Shown: piece by piece, positions 17,217 through 27,045 of the stretch
How the letters are laid out: every line of letters starts with the position of its first letter
How positions within the stretch are numbered: the first letter of the stretch is position 1
Assembly: GCA_041396985.1 (NCBI GenBank)
Contig: JAWKXO010000001.1
Span: forward strand, 372,001-436,000
Length of the DNA: 64,000 nt
Source of the DNA: Emcibacteraceae bacterium
Lineage (GTDB): Bacteria > Pseudomonadota > Alphaproteobacteria > Sphingomonadales > Emcibacteraceae
Reading direction: 5' to 3'
Notes under the pieces: model-generated
Database searches by the model: none
Seen by the model: only the letters and a program-made list of their open reading frames with translations
Told to the model about the DNA's origin: nothing
Program-made: the position numbers and the translations under genes

Positions 17217-18343
17217 ATTCTATATCGTCCACTTCAGTACTGCTGCCATGAACTCTTGCCGCCAATGCGGCATTCAGAAACATGTCAAGATCCCCATCCA
17301 ATATCTTATCCGGCTGCCCGCTTTCAACACCAGTTCGCAGGTCTTTTACCATCTGATATGGCTGAAGGACATATGATCGGATCTGGTGCCCCCAGCCGAT
17401 ATCCGTTTTTGAATCATGTTCACTATGAGCTTCCTGCTCCCTGCGCTGCAGCTCTTCTTCATAAAGACGGGCTTTAAGCATATTCATGGCCGTGGCCCGG
17501 TTCTTATGCTGGCTTCTGTCATTCTGACACTGGACAACAATATTCGTCGGGATATGGGTGATCCTGACTGCACTGTCAGTGGTATTCACATGCTGACCGC
17601 CGGCACCTGATGCACGATATGTATCAATCCGCAAATCACTTTCATTTACCTCAACTTCAAAATCATCGTCAATGACAGGATAAACCCAGACACTGGCAAA
17701 GCTGGTATGTCGTTTGGCATTGCTGTCAAAAGGGGAAATACGGACCAGCCGGTGAACACCGCTTTCCGTTTTAAGCCAGCCATAGGCATTCTCACCTTTT
17801 ACTTCAATGGTTGCCGATTTAATACCGGCTTCTTCACCATTATGTATTTCGATTAAATCCACCTTATAGCCATGCGCCGCTGCCCAGCGGCTATACATTC
17901 TGAGCAGCATATTTGCCCAATCCTGACTTTCCGTTCCGCCTGCTCCAGAGTTGATCTCAAGATAAGCCGGATTGGCATCCGCTTCGCCACTAAGCAAGGT
18001 CTGCATTTCCAGTACAGACGCTTTTTCAGTCAGTCTCGAAATGGCCGCCTCGGCTTCTGAGATGATATCCTGATCATCTTCGAGTTCACCAAGCTCAATA
18101 AGCTCTATATTATCATCAAGCTCACTCTGCACATCTTTACAAAGCGTAATAGCCTGTTCAAGTTTGGTGCGTTCCTTCATCAGGTTTTGAGCATTTTTGG
18201 GGTTATCCCAGAGTTTGGGATCTTCGGAGAGGGCTGTTAACTCCTCATATCGTTCAAGAGCGACATCCCAGTCAAAGATGCCTCCTCAGCAGTGCGAGAG
18301 ACTGCTTGATTTTTTCCACACTATTCTGGATTTCAGCTTTCAT
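17215..18343 (-). CDS. prfB: Peptide chain release factor 2, with programmed +1 frameshift
   Basis: The gene is read in two frames. It starts at the ATG 18343-18341 and runs 23 codons to an in-frame TGA at 18274-18272. A +1 shift at CTT-TGA-C continues from 18273 to the stop at 17215-17217, giving 375 residues. The product carries the SPF tripeptide for UGA/UAA recognition (RISPFDSN, about 203-205) and GGQ (about 248-250), nearly the same positions as in E. coli. The first 23 codons have no homologous role other than the shift cassette. PBP1A lies 22 bases upstream on the same strand. Confidence 0.95.
18271..18286 (-). promoter_or_regulatory. prfB: RF2 autoregulatory +1 frameshift site
   Basis: On the minus strand the site reads AGGAGG (18286-18281), one codon CAT, then CTT TGA C. 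An internal Shine-Dalgarno at this spacing, a slippery CTT and TGA followed by C match the classical RF2 shift site. Low RF2 stalls the ribosome at TGA and favours the shift, so RF2 limits its own synthesis. Confidence 0.93.
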
Positions 18344-18365
18344 TTTTAAAGACCATTATGATTAA

Positions 18366-20858
18366 TTAATATATGCCGCCAGTACCTGTTCGCAGCTTGG
18401 TCTTTGTTTGCACGAGAGAATTAAATCCGTCAAGTACTTGTTCTTCTTTATTTGGGAAGGTTCCCTGCCTGAATGCTTCGAGTATTGTAGTTTTAGTATC
18501 AGCACTTGCAAGTTGGCCGGAAACAGGATCAACACGAACCAGTCTCACCCCTTCGGGTACCCTGAAAGGAATGGGTTTCTCGTCACGGAGGGCGTCCGCC
18601 ATGAAGTCACGAAAGATCGGGACAGCTGTTGAAGCGCCCTCTTCACCATCACCGAGTGAACGTGGTCTGTCGAAACCAACAAATACACCGACGACAAGGT
18701 CTGGTGAAAAGCCGACAAACCAGGTATCAAAACTTTCATCCGTTGTCCCTGTCTTTCCAGCGAGAGGACGGTTTAATACTTTTATACGGATGCCTGTGCC
18801 GCGCTGGACGACCCCTTCCATCATTGAGACAAGCTGATAGGCGGTCACCTGATCAAGGACCCTGTCCCTGACATCCGGTAGGACAGGTTCCTGCTGATAA
18901 TCCCATTTATCAACAATACACCCATCACATTGCCGTTGATCATGTTTATATATAGTAACACCATGCCTGTCCTGAATACGGTCGATCAGGGTCGGTTCAA
19001 TTTTCTTACCGCCATTGACTATCATCCCATATGCTGCAGAGAGCCTTAATAAGGTTGTCTCACCGGCGCCGAGCGACATTGATAGAAGATCCGGCATATT
19101 ATGTGTAATATTAAACCGGTCAGCAACTTCAACAATTCTATCCATTTTAAGATTTTGTGCCAGCCGGACTGTCATCAGGTTTCTTGATTTTTCAATACCA
19201 AGCCTAAGTGTACTTGGACCATAATATTTATTACTTGAATTGCGAGGTTTCCATTTACCGTTGCCAAAACCCTGATCAATCACAAATGGAGCATCTAGCA
19301 CGAGGCTTGATGGCGTAAAGCCATTATCAAGGGCAACACTGTAAACAAAAGGCTTAAAAGCACTGCCTGGCTGACGCTTTGCCTGGGTTGCGCGGTTATA
19401 TTCACTACGTTTAAAGTCATAACCACCAACCATTGCCAGAACTCGACCTGTATGCGGGTCAAGCGCCACCAAAGCTCCATTCACTTCAGGTATCTGGCGT
19501 AAGCCATAAGCCGTACCATTGGTTAATGCGGTTGCATCTGTTTTTGACGGATCAATTTTTTCAACGGCTATAATATCGCCCTGGCTTAAGACTTCTGTCA
19601 CGGATTTTACTGCCGGACCGCGTCTTTCTTCCGGTAGCCATTTACGTGCCCAACTGACCTCATCCAGTGAAATCGACTCAAGCGGCAAACGGTCATATGT
19701 TGCTGCATCATGAATAGCTTTTTGAGTGGCTATTGTTGCCTGCTGATCATCGACATCCAGTACAACGGCTATTTCCCAGCTATCAATACCGAGCGGTGTA
19801 TTCACTTCAAGAAAGCTTTTTTTCCACTCTTCATAAGGGGCAGAAAATAGGTCCATCTTATCCAGAGGGCCTTTCCAGCCATGACGGCGATCATAAACCA
19901 CCAGACCATTTTTTAATTCGCGCTCGGCTATGGTTTGAAGTTTTGGAGATAGCGACGTTCTAACCGCCAATCCACCACCATAAAGTTCTTCATCACCAAA
20001 TGTCTGTTTAAGTTCACGTCGGACATCTTCTGCAAAATAGTCCGCCTGAAACGTTCTAGCCTGTCCGGACTCAACGGCGACAAGCGGCTTTTTGATTGCT
20101 TCATCTTTTTCTTTTTCACTAATGTAGCCTTCTATTGCCATTCGTCCCAGAACCCAGTTACGGCGACCAATGGCCGCATCATAATGGCGAACGGGGTGAT
20201 AATTGCTTGGCCCCTTTGGCACAGCCGCCAGATAAGCAATTTCCTCGACATCAAGTTCATCAAGCGACTTTCCAAAATAATTGAGGGCAGCAGCAGCCAC
20301 GCCATAAGAATTCTGACCAAGATAAATTTCATTCAGATAAAGTTCTAAAATTTGATCTTTGGTAAATGTCTGCTCAATTCTATAGGAAAGAATGGCTTCC
20401 TTTATTTTCCGCTCAAGGCGTACTTCACCACTAAGCAGGAAGTTTTTGGCAACCTGTTGCGTGATTGTAGATGCCCCGACCGGACGTCTCCCTGTGATGA
20501 CATTTTTGACATTAAAGAGGACGGCACGAAACAGTCCCTTAAAATCAATCCCGATATGGGTATAAAAATTCTGATCTTCAGCTGAAATAAAGGCCTGAAT
20601 TACTTTTGGCGGAATTGCTGAAATTGGTACAAACAGCCGTTTCTCACGGGCATATTCTTTGATCAGGCTACCGTCACCGGCATAAACACGGCTTACGACC
20701 GGTGGCTCATAATCGGCCAGCTGTTTATAGTCTGGCAGATCGCGACCATAGGAATAAAGGATATAAAGACCGCCCAGAACCGTGACAATACCCGAAACAA
20801 GGGTAAATACCACTAAGCCGCCTATAATATTTTTCCACTTTTTTGACAGTTTAAACAA
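18366..20858 (-). CDS. mrcA: Penicillin-binding protein 1A (bifunctional transglycosylase/transpeptidase)
   Basis: An 830-residue class A PBP. A single N-terminal membrane span (about 11-34) is followed by a transglycosylase domain with SAEDQNFYTHIGID (about 92-105, catalytic glutamate), and TITQQVAKN. A mid-domain leads to the transpeptidase with RQPGSAFKP (SxxK serine and lysine), SRN, and KTGTTDES (KTG). All catalytic motifs are intact, so it should polymerise and cross-link peptidoglycan in the periplasm. The genes run amidase, PBP1A, prfB on one strand, the usual order in alphaproteobacteria. The 94 bases before it probably hold a promoter, but none stands out. Confidence 0.96.
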   Translation of the reverse strand: MFKLSKKWKNIIGGLVVFTLVSGIVTVLGGLYILYSYGRDLPDYKQLADYEPPVVSRVYAGDGSLIKEYAREKRLFVPISAIPPKVIQAFISAEDQNFYTHIGIDFKGLFRAVLFNVKNVITGRRPVGASTITQQVAKNFLLSGEVRLERKIKEAILSYRIEQTFTKDQILELYLNEIYLGQNSYGVAAAALNYFGKSLDELDVEEIAYLAAVPKGPSNYHPVRHYDAAIGRRNWVLGRMAIEGYISEKEKDEAIKKPLVAVESGQARTFQADYFAEDVRRELKQTFGDEELYGGGLAVRTSLSPKLQTIAERELKNGLVVYDRRHGWKGPLDKMDLFSAPYEEWKKSFLEVNTPLGIDSWEIAVVLDVDDQQATIATQKAIHDAATYDRLPLESISLDEVSWARKWLPEERRGPAVKSVTEVLSQGDIIAVEKIDPSKTDATALTNGTAYGLRQIPEVNGALVALDPHTGRVLAMVGGYDFKRSEYNRATQAKRQPGSAFKPFVYSVALDNGFTPSSLVLDAPFVIDQGFGNGKWKPRNSSNKYYGPSTLRLGIEKSRNLMTVRLAQNLKMDRIVEVADRFNITHNMPDLLSMSLGAGETTLLRLSAAYGMIVNGGKKIEPTLIDRIQDRHGVTIYKHDQRQCDGCIVDKWDYQQEPVLPDVRDRVLDQVTAYQLVSMMEGVVQRGTGIRIKVLNRPLAGKTGTTDESFDTWFVGFSPDLVVGVFVGFDRPRSLGDGEEGASTAVPIFRDFMADALRDEKPIPFRVPEGVRLVRVDPVSGQLASADTKTTILEAFRQGTFPNKEEQVLDGFNSLVQTKTKLRTGTGGIY

Positions 20859-20952
20859 CCATTTCGCCCGATATGTTAGAATCGCTGTAATTTTAGGTGC
20901 AAATTATGACATACATAAGGCACAATCAAGTTAATAAAAATTAGAATTTTAC

Positions 20953-22167
20953 CTAGTTAAAAGCAAAATTTTTGGCAAAATACTGGTCTGCCGCATCAAG
21001 AATTGCTTTGCCAATTTTATCATGTGTTTCCCGCTGCATCAGCAGTTTAGCATCTGTGCTATTGGTTAAATATCCCATCTCGATAAGGACTGATGGAACA
21101 TCAATGCCTTTTAAAACCGCGAAACCGGCAGACCTGAGGCTTCTTTTTCTCATAACCACTGCTTTTTTTAGTTCCGAGTTTAGTTCTCCCGCAAAACGAT
21201 TGGATAAATTCATAGTTTCCTGTTTGACAAGATCAATCAGGATATTTTGCACCATATCCGTTTCATCACCAAGATTAACACCAGCGATGACATCTGACTT
21301 GTTTTCGCGAGCAGCCAAAAGTGCAGCCTCACGGTCTGAGGCTGTTTCGGTCAATGTATAAATCGTCGCCCCCCTTACAGAGGCATTATTGAAGGCATCC
21401 GCATGAATAGAAATAAACAAATCAGCATTATTGGTATGAGCAACCAAACTGCGTTCACGGAGTTTCAGAAAAATATCGCGGTCACGCGTCATAATAACCT
21501 TATATCGTCCTGACGCTTCAAGTATCTTTTTAATATTCCGGGCAGCCGCAATTGTCACATTTTTTTCCGAAATACCATTGATTTTAACCCCGCCCAGATT
21601 GCCGGGATCATGACCACCATGTCCGGGATCAAGGACAATGATTTTTTTATTTGAAATGGGTCTGCTTGCAGGGCTTCTGGTACTGTTTACGGCCTGCGCT
21701 CTCACAGCTGGCGCTGAAATAGTGCTGGAAAATGATGCCTGGGATATTTTTTCAAAATCAAAAACCATCCGGTCCGGATTGCCGGCTTTGCCCTTGATGA
21801 CAAATGAATTGGCAATTTTTACTGGATATTTCAGATCAAGAACAATCCTGGAAGTGCCCGGCATATAAAGTCCATACCGATAATTATTAATCAGTCCCAT
21901 CCCTTCAGCACCACCTGGGCCTATTTTCCAGTTAACCTCATCAAGGTCAATAACAATCCTGTTTGGATTTGCCAGACTGAAAGTTCGAAACGCAGATTTT
22001 CCTTTTATTTCAAGGACAAAGCGGGTTTTATTGTCATCTCCGCCAAGACGAACGGCGGATATTTCCGGAGAAGCCGCAAGAGAATAGCCTGCGAACACTG
22101 CCGAAAAAATCAGCGCAGAGAGAAAAATTCTTAATGGCAAAAACAGGGTTCGACCCACCTTGATCAT
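20953..22167 (-). CDS. amiC: N-acetylmuramoyl-L-alanine amidase with AMIN domain
   Basis: A 404-residue secreted amidase. A signal peptide spans about residues 1-31 (ending YSLAAS), an AMIN domain follows at about 34-140, then a Ser/Pro linker and an Amidase_3 domain. DPGHGGHDPG gives the first zinc histidine, GISEKNV the glutamate, SIHADAF the second histidine and VLIEMGYLTN the catalytic glutamate. It cuts the glycan-peptide bond during cell separation. The ATG at 22167 is used; a GTG at 22158 has a better-spaced AGGA and also keeps the signal peptide. It is divergent from rne. Confidence 0.95.
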   Translation of the reverse strand: MIKVGRTLFLPLRIFLSALIFSAVFAGYSLAASPEISAVRLGGDDNKTRFVLEIKGKSAFRTFSLANPNRIVIDLDEVNWKIGPGGAEGMGLINNYRYGLYMPGTSRIVLDLKYPVKIANSFVIKGKAGNPDRMVFDFEKISQASFSSTISAPAVRAQAVNSTRSPASRPISNKKIIVLDPGHGGHDPGNLGGVKINGISEKNVTIAAARNIKKILEASGRYKVIMTRDRDIFLKLRERSLVAHTNNADLFISIHADAFNNASVRGATIYTLTETASDREAALLAARENKSDVIAGVNLGDETDMVQNILIDLVKQETMNLSNRFAGELNSELKKAVVMRKRSLRSAGFAVLKGIDVPSVLIEMGYLTNSTDAKLLMQRETHDKIGKAILDAADQYFAKNFAFN

Positions 22168-22678
22168 CCTAATAATCTTCGCATTCAGTTGCCTATAATT
22201 AATAAAATATAGGATAATGGTTAATATTTATTAACATTTCTAATATAAAATAATGATTTCAAAAAGTATTTTTTAATTTTTGTTATTTTCAGTTGTTTAT
22301 CGTCAACATGTTTATTATGTTATATTTCAGTCGTATTGACGCGTAAGAAATGATCGAAAATACGATGCTGAAAATCCAAGTGATGATTAGGCTTTATAAG
22401 AATTACTTATAAGAAGAAAAACAAGAATAGAGATTACGATCAAACCCAAAAATAAGTTTGATAAAAAATTATGAATTCAGGCATTAAAAGCAGCAAGAGT
22501 AGTCACCCAACATCAAAGGAAAAAACCTTTGGTGATAATGGCGTATTTGTTCTCTTTCCTAAGTCTTTTAATGCATTGCCCCAAAAATTATTAAAAACAA
22601 CAAACCAAAAACCTGCACGCTTAATGGCAGCAAATGACCATAAAAGCTCGAGCGGTTTTTTGAGTGGAGAATATTTAA
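22168..22678. promoter_or_regulatory. Divergent amiC/rne region with long structured rne leader
   Basis: This 511-base stretch has no supported gene. It is AT-rich. TTGACG at 22336-22341 could be a -35 element for rne, with AATACG or TACGAT 17-19 bases downstream. A perfect inverted repeat lies at 22394-22400 and 22406-22412 (TTATAAG, five-base loop). A second hairpin CAAAGG/CCTTTG is at 22514-22519 and 22526-22531 with an A6 loop. If transcription begins near 22370 the leader is about 300 nucleotides, similar in scale to the autoregulatory rne leader of E. coli. A palindrome at 22220-22235 lies on the amiC side. Confidence 0.5.
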
Positions 22679-25456
22679 ATGTCAATACGTATGTTAATCG
22701 ACGCCTCCCACCAGGAAGAGACCCGTGTGGCCATCGTCGATGGAAATCGAGTGGAGGACTTTGACTATGAAAGTTCCTCTAAAAAACAATTAAAAGGCAG
22801 CATCTATCTAGCAAAAGTGACCCGTGTTGAACCGTCTCTGCAAGCCGCATTTGTGGATTACGGGGGAAATCGCCATGGATTTCTAGCCTTTAGTGAAATA
22901 CATCCTGATTATTATCAAATCCCGGTTGCTGACCGTGAAGCTTTAATAGCGGAGGAAGCCGCTGCAAATGCTGATCTTCTGGAAGTTGAAGCAAAAGAAC
23001 AACAGGAGAAGCCAAAAAAGAGAAGAAGACGCCCGCGCAGAAGGTACAGCGAAGGTGATGCAGAAAATCATATTGAAAATACAGAAGATGAAAATTCTGC
23101 TTCTGAAACTGCAGACAATGTCGAAATTGAAGATGAAGAAAAAACTGCCGAAGCAGACGCACTTGAGACTGACTCTCAGGTAGCAGATGACAATACTGAA
23201 AAGCAAGAAGTGCCGGACGGTAATGAAAATGATCTAGCTGCCAAGCGCAATTCCCGCAGAAAAAGATCTAAAACTAAAGCTGAAACGACAAAAGCTGATA
23301 ATGTTATCACAGAAGACGTTGCGAATGAGGACAATAAAGCTGAAGAGCATAATGACGATCATGATGAAGCTGAACTTATGGATGATGAATTCATAGAAAA
23401 TGGCGATTTGGCTCAGGAAAGCCACGAAGAAGTTAATGCTCCGTCCGAGGAAGAGGAAGAAGAACGTTTGCGCATTAAAATGGCAAAACGTCTGCGCTAT
23501 AAATATAAAATTCAGGAAGTCATTAAGAAAAATCAGATTATTCTTATACAGGTTGTTAAAGAAGAACGAGGAAACAAAGGCGCTGCCCTCACGACTTATC
23601 TGTCGCTGCCAGGCCGTTATTGCGTCCTTATGCCAAACACACTTCACGGTGGTGGTGTCAGCCGCAAAATTGCCAATGTAAAAGACCGCAAAAAACTGAA
23701 AAATATTCTGTCAGAACTAAACATGCCAAAGGGTCATGCCTGTATCATCCGTACAGCAGGCAGTGACCGCACCAAGCTGGAAATTAAACGTGATTATGAT
23801 TATTTAAAACGCATGTGGGATGCGATCAGGGAACTTACACTTAAATCAATTGCCCCAACGCAGATTTATGAAGAAGGCAACCTGATCAAACGCAGCATTC
23901 GTGATCTTTATACCAGAGATATTAGTGAAATAATTGTTGAAGGTGAAAGAGGATATAAAACGGCTAAAAATTTCATGAGCATGTTGATGCCCAGCCATGC
24001 CAAAAAAATCCACCATTATGTTGACCCTATCCCACTTTTTCAGCGCTATAAAGTGGAAGCTCATCTCGATTCCATGTATAGCCCGACAGCACAGCTTAAA
24101 TCCGGGGGGTATATTGTCATTAACCCGACAGAAGCTCTGGTTTCGATTGACGTAAACTCAGGACGCGCAACAAAAGAACATAATATTGAGGAAACGGCCC
24201 TTAAAACGAACCTTGAAGCAGCGGAGGAGATTGCCCGCCAGTTAAAGTTGCGCGATATGGCCGGACTGGTTGTTATTGATTTTATCGATATGGAGGAAAA
24301 CCGGAACAACCGTGCTGTTGAAAGAAAAATGAAAGACTGCCTAAAGGCAGATCGCGCCCGTATTCAGGTGGGACGGATCAGTTCTTTCGGTCTGATGGAA
24401 ATGTCAAGGCAAAGACTAAGGGTTGGTGTGCTTGAATCCAGCACGACCCCCTGCCCGCACTGTGAAGGCAGCGGTGTATTAAGATCCGTTGAATCCCAAA
24501 GTCTTCATATATTAAGAATTATTGAGGAAGAAGGAAGCAGAAGTAATAATTCGCATTTTACTGTCTATCTCCCTTCCAGGATTGCCATTTATCTTCTTAA
24601 TAATAAAAGAGAAAATCTGATCAGCCTTGAAAAACGAAATAACTTCAGCGTATCAATTGCAATTGATAGTGATCTGACTGCATCTGCCTACCGCATGGAT
24701 AAATCAGGAAAGCCGTCCGGCACTCTGCAAAATAGGAATGACTCTTTAAGGCTGGGACACGATGTCAATACGCTGATTGATGTAACTGAAGAGGACGTCT
24801 CGCCTAAAGAAACAAACAACGAAAAATCAAAACGACGCAGAAGAAGAAGAAAATCTTCCCAAAATAAAAATAACTCTCCTGCAAACGAGACCGATGAAAA
24901 TTCTGTTCAGGCTGAAGAAGACCACGATCGTCCACGCCGCAAGCGTCGTTCAAGACGGGGGAGAAGACGTGACTTTGATCATAAACCAGAAAATAATACT
25001 GAAGAAACTGACAATAAAAGTGACTTAGCTGTTTCCGGGGAAACGAAAACAGTAACGGCGGAGGTAACTGAAAAACAGGAAACGAAGGAAGAAACCAAAC
25101 CAAAGCCAAAACCTCGCCGGAATAGAAAGGTCCAGGACGACGCTGAGACTGAAAAAAATACTGAGCAGAATATACAGGTAGAGGACGTTTCTGAAACTGT
25201 TGCCGCAAAAGTGGAAGAAAAGCCGAAACCTAAAAGGGCAACCCGAACTCGTAAAAAACCGGTTGAAGAAAAAACTGAGACAAGCGAAGAAATTCCGGCT
25301 GATAAAAAACCCGCGAAAAGCACCAGAAAAAGAACCACTAAAAAAACGGATGCTGCAAGTAAGGCAGAAACCGTTACTGATAAAGAAACTGGTTCTAATT
25401 CAGATACTACGCCAGTTGAAGTAAAACCAAAGAAAAAGGGCTGGTGGTCCAGATAA
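22679..25456 (+). CDS. rne: Ribonuclease E
   Basis: A 925-residue endoribonuclease of the RNase E/G family. GGAGA at 22666-22670 is eight bases before the ATG. The catalytic half has an S1 domain starting near residue 38 that is interrupted by a highly charged insertion (about 88-262), then resumes at YKYKIQEVIKK. Asp491 (VSIDVNSG) and Asp534 (VVIDFIDM) are the paired metal ligands, spaced 43 residues as in E. coli. CPHCEG at 592-597 is the zinc-link. The C-terminal third is disordered with Arg-rich blocks and ends KKGWWSR. It likely scaffolds an RNA degradosome. A terminator follows at 25474. Confidence 0.96.
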   Translation: MSIRMLIDASHQEETRVAIVDGNRVEDFDYESSSKKQLKGSIYLAKVTRVEPSLQAAFVDYGGNRHGFLAFSEIHPDYYQIPVADREALIAEEAAANADLLEVEAKEQQEKPKKRRRRPRRRYSEGDAENHIENTEDENSASETADNVEIEDEEKTAEADALETDSQVADDNTEKQEVPDGNENDLAAKRNSRRKRSKTKAETTKADNVITEDVANEDNKAEEHNDDHDEAELMDDEFIENGDLAQESHEEVNAPSEEEEEERLRIKMAKRLRYKYKIQEVIKKNQIILIQVVKEERGNKGAALTTYLSLPGRYCVLMPNTLHGGGVSRKIANVKDRKKLKNILSELNMPKGHACIIRTAGSDRTKLEIKRDYDYLKRMWDAIRELTLKSIAPTQIYEEGNLIKRSIRDLYTRDISEIIVEGERGYKTAKNFMSMLMPSHAKKIHHYVDPIPLFQRYKVEAHLDSMYSPTAQLKSGGYIVINPTEALVSIDVNSGRATKEHNIEETALKTNLEAAEEIARQLKLRDMAGLVVIDFIDMEENRNNRAVERKMKDCLKADRARIQVGRISSFGLMEMSRQRLRVGVLESSTTPCPHCEGSGVLRSVESQSLHILRIIEEEGSRSNNSHFTVYLPSRIAIYLLNNKRENLISLEKRNNFSVSIAIDSDLTASAYRMDKSGKPSGTLQNRNDSLRLGHDVNTLIDVTEEDVSPKETNNEKSKRRRRRRKSSQNKNNSPANETDENSVQAEEDHDRPRRKRRSRRGRRRDFDHKPENNTEETDNKSDLAVSGETKTVTAEVTEKQETKEETKPKPKPRRNRKVQDDAETEKNTEQNIQVEDVSETVAAKVEEKPKPKRATRTRKKPVEEKTETSEEIPADKKPAKSTRKRTTKKTDAASKAETVTDKETGSNSDTTPVEVKPKKKGWWSR

Positions 25457-25473
25457 CAAAATTATAAAATATT

Positions 25474-25500
25474 AAAGCCTGAATAATTCATTCGGGCTTT
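25474..25500 (+). terminator. Rho-independent terminator after rne
   Basis: AAAGCCTGAAT (25474-25484) pairs with ATTCGGGCTTT (25490-25500) with one G-T pair and a five-base loop, followed by an interrupted T-run. It closes the rne transcript. Confidence 0.75.
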
Positions 25501-25560
25501 AATTTTGTCACAATGTTGTTTTAACATTTTATTCATGCTTCATTAAGGCGTTGTTGCTTA

Positions 25561-25612
25561 AAAGGAGCATTAATTGACGAAGCGACCTGAACAGCATAAA
25601 CTTGGTACATGA
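25561..25612 (+). promoter_or_regulatory. Putative 12-codon leader ORF coupled to the M48 gene
   Basis: A near-perfect Shine-Dalgarno AAAGGAG (25561-25567) sits six bases before a TTG (25574). That frame encodes MTKRPEQHKLGT and stops at TGA 25610-25612, which overlaps the ATGATG of the M48 gene. The M48 start itself has only a weak ribosome site. The arrangement suggests translation by stop-start coupling. Confidence 0.45.
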
Positions 25613-27042
25613 TGATAAAATCCATTAAGTTTGTAATACACAGAATATTTGTTGTGATGCTTATTTACAGCTTCACAATGACAAATGTTACTTTTGCAAA
25701 AGAACGTGGACTATCAATTTTACGGGATGCCGAAATTGAGCAGATTATCAGGGATATTACCGAACCGATTTTTAAGGCTGCCGATCTGGAGCCGGGTGCC
25801 GTTGACACATACCTGCTTGATGACAGCACAATTAATGCATTTGTCATGGGCGGACAGAATGTTTTTATAAATTCAGGCCTTTTACTCGCTGCACAAAATA
25901 CTAACCAGGTTGTCGGGGTAATTGCCCACGAAACAGGGCATATTAAAGGCGGACACCTCACGAGATTCAGCGAAGGGATGTCCCAGATGACTGCATACAG
26001 TCTCATGGGATTGGTGCTCGGTGTCGCCGCCATGGCGGCGGGTTCTGCCGATGCCGGACTGGCCCTGATGATGGGCGGTCAACAGGTTGGCTACAGAACC
26101 CTTCTGCGTTTCAGCAGAACGCAGGAATCTTCTGCTGATCAGTCCGCTCTTACTACTCTTGATAAAATGGGGCAGTCAGGCAGAGGCCTTATTGAATTTT
26201 TTGAAATTCTGGGCGATCAGGACCTTGTTCCTGAGAGATATCAGGATCCTTATGCAAGCACTCATCCATTAACCTCGGATCGTATAGAACGCGTTGAGGA
26301 AAAAGTAAAAGCATCCCCATTTTATGATGTAAAAACAGACCCTGAACTGGAAAAGAAATTTTTCAGACTACAGGCTAAATTATTTGGTTATGTAAAACCC
26401 TTACATGCTACTTTGGTAAAATATCCCCTTAGCGACCAAAGCGTGAATGCTCGATATGCCCGAACATTCGGCTATCAAAGAAATAAGCAGATAAAACTGG
26501 CACTGGCTGAAATAGATTCTCTTATTAATGAGTTTCCCGATAATCCATACTTCCAAGAAACAAAAGGACAGATTTTATTTGAAGATGGGAGAGTGGAAGA
26601 ATCGCTTGTACCCTATAAAAAAGCGGTTGAGATTTTACCGTCTTCAACCTTAATCCGTATGTCATATGCACGCTCCCTGATCAGCTCCGAGAATGACAGG
26701 TATCTCGATGAAGCAATTAGTAATCTTGAAATTGCACTGAAAGAAGAGCCAAATGACAGCTTTGGCTGGAAAGAAGCCTCTATTGCCTACCACAGGAAGA
26801 ATGATGAAGCGATGACCCATTATTCAACGGCTCAACATTTTTTACTTACTGGTAATATTAGAGGGGCTATGATAAACGCTAAGAAAGCTGTTGATTTACT
26901 TCCTAAAAACTCTCCAAACTGGTTTAAAGCCCAGGATATTATGATGGCAAGTCAGGTAAATATAAACGACCAGGAAAGAAAGCAGCAGGAACAGGAAGAA
27001 AAAGATAAAGCAGAACGCCAAAAAGAAAGAAACAGGAGTTAG
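25609..27042 (+). CDS. M48 family metalloprotease with TPR repeats (BepA-like)
   Basis: A 477-residue periplasmic protein. Residues 1-31 form a signal peptide ending in NVTFAKE. The zinc motif HETGH is at 107-111, and QESSADQSA supplies the third ligand. A hydrophobic loop and TPR-like helices follow (about 265-440), ending in a charged coiled tail. BepA-type proteins degrade or rescue stalled outer-membrane proteins at the BAM complex; the role here is inferred from domain order. Two ATGs (25609 and 25612) are possible. The DsbA-like gene starts three bases after the stop, so they form an operon. Confidence 0.9.
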   Translation: MMIKSIKFVIHRIFVVMLIYSFTMTNVTFAKERGLSILRDAEIEQIIRDITEPIFKAADLEPGAVDTYLLDDSTINAFVMGGQNVFINSGLLLAAQNTNQVVGVIAHETGHIKGGHLTRFSEGMSQMTAYSLMGLVLGVAAMAAGSADAGLALMMGGQQVGYRTLLRFSRTQESSADQSALTTLDKMGQSGRGLIEFFEILGDQDLVPERYQDPYASTHPLTSDRIERVEEKVKASPFYDVKTDPELEKKFFRLQAKLFGYVKPLHATLVKYPLSDQSVNARYARTFGYQRNKQIKLALAEIDSLINEFPDNPYFQETKGQILFEDGRVEESLVPYKKAVEILPSSTLIRMSYARSLISSENDRYLDEAISNLEIALKEEPNDSFGWKEASIAYHRKNDEAMTHYSTAQHFLLTGNIRGAMINAKKAVDLLPKNSPNWFKAQDIMMASQVNINDQERKQQEQEEKDKAERQKERNRS

Positions 27043-27045
27043 GGT

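Noticed and set aside
22220..22235. Palindrome GTTAATA-TT-TATTAAC resembling a CtrA box
   Set aside because: The spacing between TTAA and TTAAC is six, while CtrA sites have seven; the surrounding DNA is very AT-rich, so chance is likely.
22471..22764. A 97-codon open frame overlapping the start of rne
   Set aside because: No ribosome site, no recognisable protein features, overlaps 86 bases of rne in another frame, and lies within a leader region with hairpins.
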